Below are positions 50,846-61,080 of a DNA stretch of 64,000 bases, piece by piece. The notes below the pieces were generated by a model. That model was not told where the DNA came from, made no database searches, and saw only the letters and a list, made by a program, of their open reading frames with translations. How positions within the stretch are numbered: position 1 is the first letter of the stretch; every line of letters begins with the position of its first letter. Both the position numbers and the translations under genes were made by a program. Source of the DNA: Lepidurus packardi. Lineage: Eukaryota; Arthropoda; Branchiopoda; Notostraca; Triopsidae. Location: positions 12,602,024 through 12,666,023 of the forward strand of contig JAKZAN010000001.1 in assembly GCA_023053545.1 (NCBI GenBank), given 5' to 3'.

Positions 50846-52611
50846 AAAAGGAGCCCCCAGAAAGCGAACGGAAACTTTACTACCTGCCACGAACTGGACT
50901 AGCTTGTTTTCTCGCCCGCTTTTAGCTGACACGATATAGGCGTTTGGGGTGTTGCAGTAATAGACATCTGCGGGAGGTTTGGAAGGTATACAACTGCAGT
51001 CGTTTTAGTCGACAAGTTGAGGGGATCTTGGAAACAGGCAAAATGCCATGATAACGTCACAGACGGAAAACCTAGAGATTCAAAACAAGGTTCAGACAGG
51101 GGTGTGTCCCAGGCCCACTTGCTAGCACTATTTCTATATTTGTAGAAAAAAAATACCTTTAAAATTTCTTTTTTTTTTACCCCCCCCCCGCGCTACTGGT
51201 GAGGGGTCAAGTCCCGTTTCTCTCATTTCTATGTATTTTATTTGACGGTCTACTTTTCTTTTTCTGGGGATCTGGGAGATGAGGATGGAGGTGACGGACC
51301 CTTCGTTGCAAATTTGCGTTAGGGGGTTTATGCCTTTCTAGGAGCATGTTCGCCTTTCTCATCTTCCGCACGGTGTTGCATAAGAGAGGGATAATAGATT
51401 AAATATGGGATGCTGTCAGTGCTGTTTCGTGAAGGTACGTACATAGCCTGTATCCCGTATGTAATCTTTGGAGAACGTTAGAGAAAATGAAAAGTAAAAA
51501 TAGACCCTTAGATTAGAGACGGCTGGGAGATGATAGTGCGAAGCAATTTCTGGCTTCTTATGTGTGCTGCAGTAATAGCTTGGCGCGGTATGGCTCCGTA
51601 GGGAAATGGGAAGGGGGGGTGCAAGCTGGAGAAGGGATGGGAAGTGAAGGAGCAGGCAAACGAGATCTTTGACTCCTAAGAAGTTGTCTCAAGCGAACTG
51701 TTCCTGCATTTCTTCCGCCTTTTTGGCTTTCTTTAAAATTATATGGACTTTTTGCGCCCTTTTTTATTCTATAAAAAAAATTAAAACAGTGGCATAAAGT
51801 TGGGGTCATTTGAGGCGATGTTTGAACCGAAAATTTCAAGCCCTCTGACTCCCCTTCCCACCCAGCCTCAAAGCCTCGTGATATACCTATTGATCTTGGC
51901 CGTCCACGAGCTTAGTAAAGCTATCACGATACCCTTTTAACCTTTGACCCTCTCTTTCTCTGTCTCCCTATTCCCTTCATGTGTTTTTACTCCCCTTTTT
52001 GACCATCCGTTTCGTTTTCAGGTAGTATAGCACACTTGCTGTACTCTATGCTGCAGAATCTCATGGCACAGTAAATACACGCAAAGAAACTGAAACGGTT
52101 CAGTCCGTTTTACCAAAATTATATTGACCACGCCCTACGACAATGAGTTTGAAGGGATTACAATAGTTAGAATACGCCCAAGGCCACTGCCGTCCATATT
52201 CGAACGGGTGAAGCCTATGATACTTTTATGCGGAGTAAAGAAAAAAAAAGACTAACAATTAAAAGTTTTAAAAATTTTGAGAAATCGTGTGCTGGTACGT
52301 CTGCTGGTACTTATTCCAGGCAGTACTATGCCGGATCTTTTTAACCTTTTTTTTGTTGCTGCCGTCCGTATGTAAAATGGGGGAATTGAGGGCTTTATCA
52401 AGAACGTGCAAGGGAAATCAACCGTGGAATGTATAATGTAATTGTGTTAGGTCTTTGCGGTGCTTTTGCAGCAACTGAGGGGGGATACGATATACGATCC
52501 TCGGGGTTTCTCGGTGAAGAGGACGCGTGTCCGTGTGAGTCTTCTGCGCTAGTTAGGTTCCGTTTCTGTTCTTCTCCGGCTAAGCTCGAAGAGCGAGCAG
52601 ATTAAGGCTCC

Positions 52612-52638
52612 ATTGTCTTGTTTTAACAACAAGACAAT
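52612..52638. repeat. 11-bp stem hairpin
   Basis: ATTGTCTTGTT at 52612-52622 is repeated as its exact reverse complement AACAAGACAAT at 52628-52638, with a 5-nt loop. It is not followed by a T-run on either strand and has no known role. Confidence 0.9.
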
Positions 52639-52707
52639 CTAATTGAAAGTCGTATCTGGTCAATTTGGACTTATGTCTGTGTGATGGCTGCGCTCTGTGC
52701 TGTTGTC

Positions 52708-52890
52708 TCACTTGCGAACCTTGCGGAAGAGCCAAAAGGGGGATAGAGCGAGACCGGCAAATACTATTACTGGCCTTCGTTTCGCGGGGCTGGCAGCGTT
52801 AGAACTCGCCACCGCCGCAGGCATTCTCGGAGATTGCTTACCACTGTACTGGCTGCCTCGCTGTGGTTTGTGAGGTATGGCCTTTGCCAT
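52708..52890 (-). CDS. candidate 60-residue single-pass membrane protein, unrecognised
   Basis: An ATG-to-TGA frame of 60 codons. The first ~38 residues are basic and rich in Ala, Pro, Ser and Gln (AIPHKPQRGSQYSGKQSPR). One hydrophobic segment follows (RPVIVFAGLALSPFWLF), then a basic tail RKVRK that could act as a dilysine-type ER signal. The region is more GC-rich than its surroundings. The layout recalls small tail-anchored ER proteins such as Sec61-beta or RAMP4, but no signature of either is present. If real, it would be a single-exon gene nested antisense to MIB1. Confidence 0.25.
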   Translation of the reverse strand: MAKAIPHKPQRGSQYSGKQSPRMPAAVASSNAASPAKRRPVIVFAGLALSPFWLFRKVRK

Positions 52891-55800
52891 TTAGACCGTT
52901 ATTAAGGTCCCTCCGTAAATTGAAAAAAGGGGAATCCAGGCCGCAGCAATAGACCTCAAGAATATATAGATAGGAGACGAAAACTATTGAACGCCATTTA
53001 AAAGGGCTTGGTTGAAAACGAAAAATAAAACGTCTTAAAAAATTCTTGACACGTCGTGCGATTGTATCGCAGTGCTTCTTTTCCCTTTGATGGGATAGAG
53101 ATAGAGCTTGTCGCCATATGTCTGCCTTGCCGTATTGCTGCGAGGCAAAAATGGAGCTACTCCCCCCTTCATACCAAATATCCCGAAGAGAAGAGTCGCC
53201 CCTTTGGCGTGATTCCTTTTCGGATTTTATTTTTCAAATACTGATGTGATGTGCTGTGTTGGAATCTTTGAAAAGTGGTAACTTGCTACATTTGTTCGTC
53301 GCCTAGCCATCTTTTTGTTTCGTTTTTCACTCCTAATGCCTCCGGAAACACTTATTGCAACTTTTTTTTTTTGAGAACTCTCTCAAGCTTGCGAAGGCCT
53401 TCAGGGAGGAAGTTCGGAAGAGAACGTGGCTCTTCTCCCGGGGTAGAAGACGTGCTCCATCCTGGTGGCATTCCTTGTATAATTTTAGGCTTGTCGACTG
53501 ATAGATAGCGCTTGGCAAAACAGGAGGAAGAAATTTTACCCTTTCACTATCTCGGGCACTATGATTTGTCTTGCTGGGTTCTGTTTAGCTGCAAAAAAAG
53601 GAAGACGGAACAAAAAGAGAAGGAGAGAAACAGTCCCAAGTTTCCTTGACAGAAACTATTCTGCTCGCATTACGTCTTTTGCTGCTGCTGCTGCATCCCT
53701 TCGTGCTTGTAAAACTGCAGAAATGCAGAGGAACAGTATCCAAGGTCCTAAACCCTTCCCTACCCCCCTACCCACCATCCTCCATCTCCCCATTTCGCTC
53801 CACTATGAGTGTTGGGTACCAAGAGCAAAAGCTCGATCGATCCTTCTGGAATAAGGCTGCTGTTGCAAGTTGTCTTTTTGCACTTTTCCGCTCTGCTGTC
53901 GCACAAGTTTCTTCGTTCTTTCCTCCAGGCGTTTCTATAGGGTACTTCTTCTTCTTCTTCTGCTTCTTCTTCCGCGTCGTCGTCTTCTTAACAGAATTGG
54001 GTCGCATACGCGTACTGTACGGCAGGACCAGGAGTTAGATTATCGCAAACATTTTCGTAGAACCTCCTCCTTCTTACATAATTTAGCTATAGGGGCATGT
54101 GAAAAGAGCTAAATGGTTAATCTTGACTGCAATAGTTCTTCTCGTTCCTCGATTCGACCCAAGACTCCCTCCTCGTTAAGATTTTAGGACAATATAGGAA
54201 GATACTTGATACTTTCTTCGAAGTTGCGCGATAAGAGAGGCGGTTGTTTATCAACTACCCGACGAATGATGTACCACTGCACACATCATCCATAGAGATA
54301 CCATCCTTCAAAGAGACAACGAGCTCTTAATTTGAAGAAAAAATAGTTTTTTTGTTGCTTTTTTGGGGGCTGGGAAGTTTTTCATCCTCTTTGAGAAAGC
54401 CAAAGTAGTGTGAAGACAAGGGGGTTAGAGGAGGTTTGGAAACGCAGGGAAATGGTCGTCACCGTGAAAGTATTATGGGACACAATGGTTGGCTAGGAGA
54501 CATGGAAAAATGTTGGTTTTGCCCTTAACCAGCATGATGTGATGGGTATGGGAAACGTGGAACGCTTTCCGCTTGGCTGCCGCCTCCACGCAAGATTTAG
54601 TTTGCTTGAGCGGGGGAATCTTAACTTTTTGGGTGGTAAAGGAAAGGGGGAGGGTTGGTTAAGAAGTTGTGAATTAGAAATTGCCAGCAGAAGCACACAA
54701 TTTTCCTTTCTTTTGGGGTTTTTTCAGACACGTTTTTGGGCTTGCCAGTACCCACTGGCAGCACATAGAAGAAACTTGCAATGTTATTTCACATTCAGTC
54801 GCTTCTTGCCGACGAGTTTAAATGAAGAAAACTTTATGGCCAAAGCTGTATAAGCCAACATGGGAAACACGGCGAGGGGAAGAAAAAGTTATAGCTCTGT
54901 GTGTGTGCTCGTCGTGGCCTGCTTGTACAGTTATGGCAGAAATGTTAAACAGGCTGCCTAACATCTACAAAAAAATCTTATCTTTTTTTGAGAAAGAGCA
55001 GTATAAAATTCAAAACAGATTACACCAAAAAGAAAAGCAATAGGTTCACTAACTCCTGAAATGTACATGGCAAGCTGGCGGCAATCAAGGATTACCCTGC
55101 AGAATGGGATGGTACCACTGCAGACTGCAGGAATAGGGGTTTTGTATGTGTGTATATATTTCAGTTTATATCCGAGGCACTTTGTCATGCTTTGTCATGT
55201 CGGATAGGTGTCAGCGAGAAAAATCTCTTCTCCGTAGATTTTATTTATTTATTTATTGCATTATTTCTTCGCTCTTGTCGAGATATTACCCTACAACCAA
55301 ACAAGAGCAAAGTCCCCTCCCTTTTTTTTGGGTAACACAAGTTGGGTCGCACCAGCCATATCCTACGACGTCATTCTCGGAATAAGCAAGTCCCGAGGTG
55401 TACGTGAACTGACTAACAGATGACCTGATTTATATAACACAGGAGCAAAGCTTAGGCTAGATGCCGGGATATTGCTGTTGAACAGTTTTTACCTTACTTC
55501 TTTCCGCACAAGTTAAGAGTCTGGGAGGGACTTGTGCTGGCGTTTTATGTTGGGGTTAGAGGGGGAGGGCAAATAAGGAGCCAGCTTGTAAGTGGCAAAC
55601 GAATTTTTTAGATTTTTTTGTCAAACAGAATTGCATGGACTGTACTGGCTGCAGTTGTGTACGCAAGAAAAACTTGATGACGATTGAATGCAACACAACG
55701 AACGGGTGGGATTTTTTTTCCGAGTACGGCCAGCTAGTGTTTCCCAGTGGCTGAGATGTCGAATCCATCTCGCTTTTTTGCCCCACCTTTTTGCTCTTCT

Positions 55801-57729
55801 CCCCGAGCTATACACCTCGTGATTTTATTTGGAGTCTTCCTTTTTTATATGGATGTCTGTAAGAAAGCCTCTAGGGTGAATTCCGCGCGTTGGGTTCGTG
55901 TAGAGCATGTATAATCGTTCCCGTGTACTGTACGACGTACGACGTCGCATCTCATCCGGTAGCGACAAAGCTTTATTGCTAATCGAACACGGTGTCGTAA
56001 AAAAAAAAAGAACTCAAAAAGTGCGAATACCGTTATTTCTGTGAGGTGTTCCGCCGCGCTATTAGTCCCTTGCGGACTCCGCTCCCCCAAACATCCCCGG
56101 TTTTTCATGGCTTTTAGCTTCGAGCACTAAATTTCTAAAACCGTCAACCTCAAGATTTTTCTTGCGCAACTTTTTTTTCAGATTTTTATTTATTTTATTT
56201 TATTAAGTTACAAATGACTGGCGAGTTCTTGCGAGTTTTGGGAGGTTGTTGTTTGTCCCTTGGCTGGACTTGCTATATTCATATGCGTCGCGCTCTGATG
56301 GCTCGCTTTGCCTCATCCAATTTCTTACCCGGCGCTGCCACGATTATGCAGCTTAGCGTGCGTAAAGCAAACCAAACTTGGCTCTTGGACGATGGAAAGA
56401 AAGCAGAAAGTAATAAAGAAAAAAGTCTGGAGATCGATTAGTATCAACACGTGACTGCTCATATCTCTCTGGCCAGTAGTCTCAGAGGCCGCCAAGCCAG
56501 ATTAGGAAGCTCACAAGTTTTGGGAGTATTGTTGCATGAAAAAGTCATTTTTTTTTTCTTTTCGAGTCTTGTTTTCGTTGTATTAGCCGCTTTTGTGTGG
56601 TTTTTATGTTGGATTTCTGTGGGTGAGTCATGGAACTTTTCTGGAAAAATGAAAAGACAAGGAACAAGAATAAAAGCAGGCGCGCGGGGCAGAAAGTTAT
56701 ATTTAAAATGGGTCCGCGGGTACATGCAAAGCACCTGGCTCGGGTGCGTATTACTGTGCTTGCGTCTTGCCCGCGCGGACAGGAGCAGGCTATTTCGATG
56801 ACTAAACTTTCTCTCCTTAAACTCGTCGAGTTTTGGGTTCTTGCCTTCAAAGGCATCGCCCGTTTTGGATGGAACGTTCTCTTGCTTTGCACTATTCCGA
56901 ATTTGGGACCTGCTTGTTTATTTGTGGCTCCCGGTATTTTTAAGTCCCTATCTCTATCGCTCTCTATCTCTCGCTCGCTTTCTTGGCTTCGAGCTCATGA
57001 ACTTCCGCCAGCCAAAAAACCCGTGTGGCATCCGTATAAAACGCCTCTTGACTTCTTCCACTTTACCCGTCATATACACCACACATTTACCGAAGTAGCA
57101 ACAAAAATTTATTTTTGTTTACGAAGAGAATACCAAACCACGGTTCACAAAAGAGGAAACTTGCCGTGAAAATAGAATACAGTGTAGTGTGTTTTGTATG
57201 ATCGTCGCTTTCAAGTATGATTCAGTCACTTCAGTCATGTTGTGTGTGGAAAGGAAGGTGCACTTGCAGAGATATTTCTAGCTATACCATTAAAGCAAAA
57301 TAGACCGAATGGGAGAGCTGCCAAAACAGGGGAGAAGAAAAGTTTTTATTCATTTGACAGTAAGCACAAAACACTCAAAGACAGTAGTAGCAATAACGTC
57401 TTTGTGAGGCTGGGATGGCATGGCACACGCAGCAGCAGCAGCGTTGCATACTTGTGAAAACGACTGCTCATCTTAGATATGCACAGCTGGGTTAATCAAA
57501 ATAGGATCCGTGGTAACTGGCATTTTTAATGCCACAAGAAAAGATTTGCTGCCAAGCTAAGGGAATTCTAAGATTTCCCCCTCGCCTTTCTCTCTCTCTC
57601 TGTCTTCCTTCTTAAGCCGAGGACGTGCACAAATCTTCGAGCCTATAACGAGTGAGGAAATTGAGTAGTAGTTATGTGTCCTATCAGTCAATGGAAGGAG
57701 GGAAGCGAACCACGTTGCCATAGTGGGAA

Positions 57730-58580
57730 GTAGACACAAGGACTCCGTGTATCCGACACAAGGGGCGCCGGGGCCCGACAGAAGGACTCCAGGTCCATAA
57801 CCTTTTAAGGGACCAATAGAATTTCGACTTTAAAAAGTCTCTGCTCATTGCTTAAGCGCCAGAGAGATTAGAAAGTGCTTAAACTGTATTAAAAAAGCGT
57901 TACAAGGACTCTGGACCCCGACAGAAGGACGCCTAACCTAACCTTTAATACCTAACCTAACTTAACCTTTAATTTTTAATACGGCTTAAGCACTTTCTAA
58001 TCTCTTGCGCTTAAAGGGTGGTTCACACTACCGATCAAAATCAAAAATCACCAGTCAAAATCAAGAAAAGCACTGACGGGGGGCGTGGTTTGGTCTGACA
58101 TGTGCCATTCAAATAAGATTGAATTTGGGTCCTTGGATTGTTGTGATTTGTGTGACTTACCACATTGCCAAGCAAAGTCATATGAAAAACATGCAGGAAA
58201 CTTTGGTTTTCGAGCAGCTAAATAAAACTGTAAAAAGCCATCCAGATTTACTGAATTAATATTATAAAGTTTTATGTTGCAGCCAAAATAACTTGCGTTT
58301 TGGCTGCAACATAAAACTTGCGTTTTGGCTGCCCCTATACCCAACTCCAAATTCAATCTTATTTGAATGGCACAAGTCAGACCAAATCAGACCAAACCAC
58401 GCCCCCAGTCAGTGCTTTTCTTGATTTTGACTGGTGATTTTTGATTTTGATCGGTAGTGTGAACCACCCTTAACCAATGAGCTGAGAGGATTTAAACTCG
58501 AAATTATATTCGTCACATAAAAAATTTTAGTCCTGGCGTCCTTCTGTCGGGCCCCGACTCCCCTTCTGTCGCGTTGCCAC
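57730..58580. mobile_element. fold-back/TIR family A, copy 3, split by a MITE
   Basis: A long inverted repeat. Left-arm blocks GGGGCCCGACAGAAGGAC, GCTCATTGCTTAAGCGCC and GATTAGAAAGTGCTTAA reappear reverse-complemented in the right arm. The centre holds CCTAACCTAACC-type repeats. The right arm is interrupted at GCGCTTAA by the element at 58015-58470. Without that insertion the unit is about 390 bp. It is non-coding, and shares its end and core words with copies at 13689 and 36741. Confidence 0.8.
58015..58470. mobile_element. 456-bp MITE with long TIRs, TAA target duplication
   Basis: The left end AGGGTGGTTCACACTACCGA is matched exactly by the reverse complement of the right end. The similarity continues for about 115 bp, with the first ~60 bp identical by eye, so the insertion looks recent. 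It is flanked by TAA on both sides (58012-58014 and 58471-58473). TTAA is an alternative reading if one terminal base is excluded. A three-base TWA duplication with such a terminus fits a PIF/Harbinger-type MITE; TTAA would point to piggyBac. There is no ORF for a transposase. The centre contains a smaller inverted repeat of TTTTGGCTGCAACATAAAAC. Confidence 0.85.
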
Positions 58581-60817
58581 CAAAGTCTTCCTGTCCCGTC
58601 CAAAACAAAAGCTTGCGAACGTGTTCCCGCTTGTAAGGCAGAGAGATCCTGGTCTTACTTTTACCCTGACGCACTGACGCAATAATGAATAATGCGCAGA
58701 TAACCAACGAATAGACTAGTCATACTTCGTACCAATGAATACAGACCAACGTATAGTCTACTCCTGCTCCGCAATAATGAAATTCTGGTTGCCGGGTTGG
58801 TCTTACTTGATTGGGCAATTTTGTAACCAGTTGCACTATCAACATGGAACAAACATTACTTTTAGGTTTGAAGCTATAGTGTAAGTTCTTAAAAACACTT
58901 TTCATTTTTAACTAGCATACTTATCCAGATATACGTTACCGATCTTGGACTGTCAAATTTCCAACAGCCGCACTAAAATTGTCGGATTTTTTTGCTCTTT
59001 CAGTTTGCATTTCATGAATTTCAAAACTTTGCCCAAACAACAAGCACGCTTCGGCTATTTAGCGATATTTTTGTACGATTTACGCAACTTGCCATACAGC
59101 AAGGAAGTAAAAAAACGGGATTACCTCCGTTAGGTATCGCTCTCCTACAGTACGGCTTTATGGTTGATGTTATGCCGATTGATCCAGGCAAAGAAATGGA
59201 CGCTTATTTTGTGTTGTTGCCCTACGGATTCAATTGATAATCCTGATTGGGGTCTTTTGTTCCGTTACGGCGAGCTAGTTGAACAGTATTGCTTGCAGCA
59301 ATACTATTTCAAAAGGACTTGCATTTCCAGTTCCAGTGACGCATTTTCGCCCATTGAGGGTTGAGGATCGAAGAAGAGACGTGCAAGGGACAGTTGGATG
59401 GAACACAAGTCTTTAATCAGGGTTCCAAAGCTCCAGCTGAACTATTGCTGTTCACTCATGAGCGAAAAAAGTAAACATTGCAAAGAAATTTTATTTGCCG
59501 AACATAAAGGACGAGGGAATAGGAGGTAAAGGGAGGCTTAAAGCTCGTGTTTTATTCTCTTTGTCAAACTACTTCCATTCCTGAAAGTAAACCTATAAAA
59601 AGGGGTATACAAGGGAATAAAAGAGGGGAAAGAGCAACTATGCTATACGAGGGATTGCTGCAGCAATACTATACGACTCGATTCCCGTCTCGGAGTATAG
59701 GTGTGTCCGAATTTCGGGCACTGAAAACCCAGGGATCGGAAATTGAAATTGAGCTAAGCGCATCCTTCCTCGTTTGCTGGGTCGATACAGTAGTGGCATT
59801 TCTTTCCTGATATTTCTTCCGTGTTCTTCCGCCCTGTCTATTTTTCTTGTTTACAATAGGCCAGCGGTAACAAAAAAAATAAAAAAAACCGAGCGTGAAA
59901 CAATCGTAACTGGAAAGTCAGAAAGGAAGGACGATAGTCTACTGCATCCATAAGCTCTTTTTTAAAAGGCTGCCTTTTTCTTTGGCTTGCTCTCATTTCA
60001 TTTCAAATAAAAAGCAAACGAAAAATGAAAATCCAAAAAATAAAAAAATAAAAAAAGTAATAAAACGTTGGGCATCAATGCAGTAATGCTCAGTCCTGAA
60101 ACAAAAATGGCAAGTTTTCATGTAAGGGCGTTTCTCGTTTGTGCTGCCAAATGACAGTTAACGAAGTAATAGTGTGCTGGTAAAGCTTTGTAAGGTCTTG
60201 ACTTTTTTTTATTTCTTTTTAAACATAAAATCGACTTTTTGCAAGCAACCAGGGGGAAGAACTATCGGTCTAGTGTACTAAGACAACATTGGAAGCTAGG
60301 AAAGCATGATCCAGGATTAGTGCTTTGGTTTTCTTGTCACGGAAAGGCGTTTTTGTAAGTTTTTTTTTTATTTCTGGCGTGCTAGGGAGGTCCATTAGGT
60401 AAGACATGGAAAGAAATACTGGAGCGACAGAACTTGGTAAGATGGACTATTGTGAACATCCACGTATTGCATTCATTCGGATTGGTGATGCGGATGCGGT
60501 GGCAAGCATGTTATTTTGAACGTAACTACGTGAGTTCCTCGTAGCTGAGCCCAAGCGCTGTCTTATCCGTAATTGTTGCCCAACACGAGTCGGAATTACA
60601 ACAGCTCGATTGGCCCGCTCCCCCCACACCCACACCCACACTGGGCGCTCCCTTTAGCCGCATTACTCTGGGGACTTTCATCATTACAGTTACGTCTCAA
60701 AATTACTATGATTTTTTTTTAATATTTCTTTGAACATAATTGCGTTGTCGCTTACCTCCGTGTCAGGGATCTTCAAAAGCAACTTAGTCTGAACACATTG
60801 TTCTCCGGTTAAAATCC
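58581..60817. other. presumed MIB1 intron, nothing recognised
   Basis: Frames at 58945-59237 and 59547-59810 have protein-like patches but no known domain. A 14-bp palindrome, ATTGCTGCAGCAAT, lies at 59654-59667. A/T-rich slippage tracts occur at 59870-60060. Confidence 0.4.
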
Positions 60818-61080
60818 CGGAGGTAAAATTGACACCTCTGTGTCATATTGTTGCAAAACGTTCTCCGGAAAACAGTGACAAACGGGTGTCACTTGAGTCG
60901 AAAATGGTAGTTGGATTGGAAATGACTTAGATTAGCTTAGGTTAGATTAGGTTAACGGTTCTCATCAACTTTCATTGATGAGAATCGTTAAGACTTGTAC
61001 TTTCTTTTATTCCATTGGCTGAAAAAAATTCATTGTTCAAAAAATGGTACAACTAGTGTCATTTTGACAGCGGGATACAT
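60818..61080 (+). mobile_element. dispersed repeat Y, copy 2
   Basis: Matches 34149-34402 in the opposite orientation. It runs from GGAGGTAAAATTGACACCTC to TTTTGACAGCGGGATACAT. An internal hairpin, TAACGGTTCTCATCAA paired with TTGATGAGAATCGTTA (one mismatch), sits at its centre and is less well preserved in copy 1. It is non-coding. Confidence 0.75.

Larger units (their letters stand above)
40284..57725 (+). other. MIB1: presumed MIB1 intron 9, no recognised exon
   Basis: The exon ending at 40283 has a consensus donor, so transcription should continue. I searched by eye for the next ankyrin exon (expected to start SAM-VLL and include DDGYTALHLAALNNHVE) and for RING codons, and found none. 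Unrecognised coding-like intervals on the minus strand lie at 45546-45622, 48660-48799, 49628-49927, 50154-50342 and 52708-52890. If any is real, it would be a gene nested in this intron. Fragments of the 342-bp family occur at 42655-42830. Confidence 0.45.

Noticed and set aside
56630-57169. 179-codon plus-strand frame
   Set aside because: Other frames are open over the same bases on both strands, a (CT)n patch lies inside, and no family is recognised.
57940-57985. CCTAACCTAACC-like words, suggestive of arthropod TTAGG telomere repeats
   Set aside because: Only a few irregular units, within the centre of a fold-back element; not a telomeric array.
58945-59237. Two overlapping protein-like frames after a TTTCAG
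   Set aside because: A tempting exon, but the only GT-AG interruption is 17 nt, too short to be an intron, and no family is recognised.
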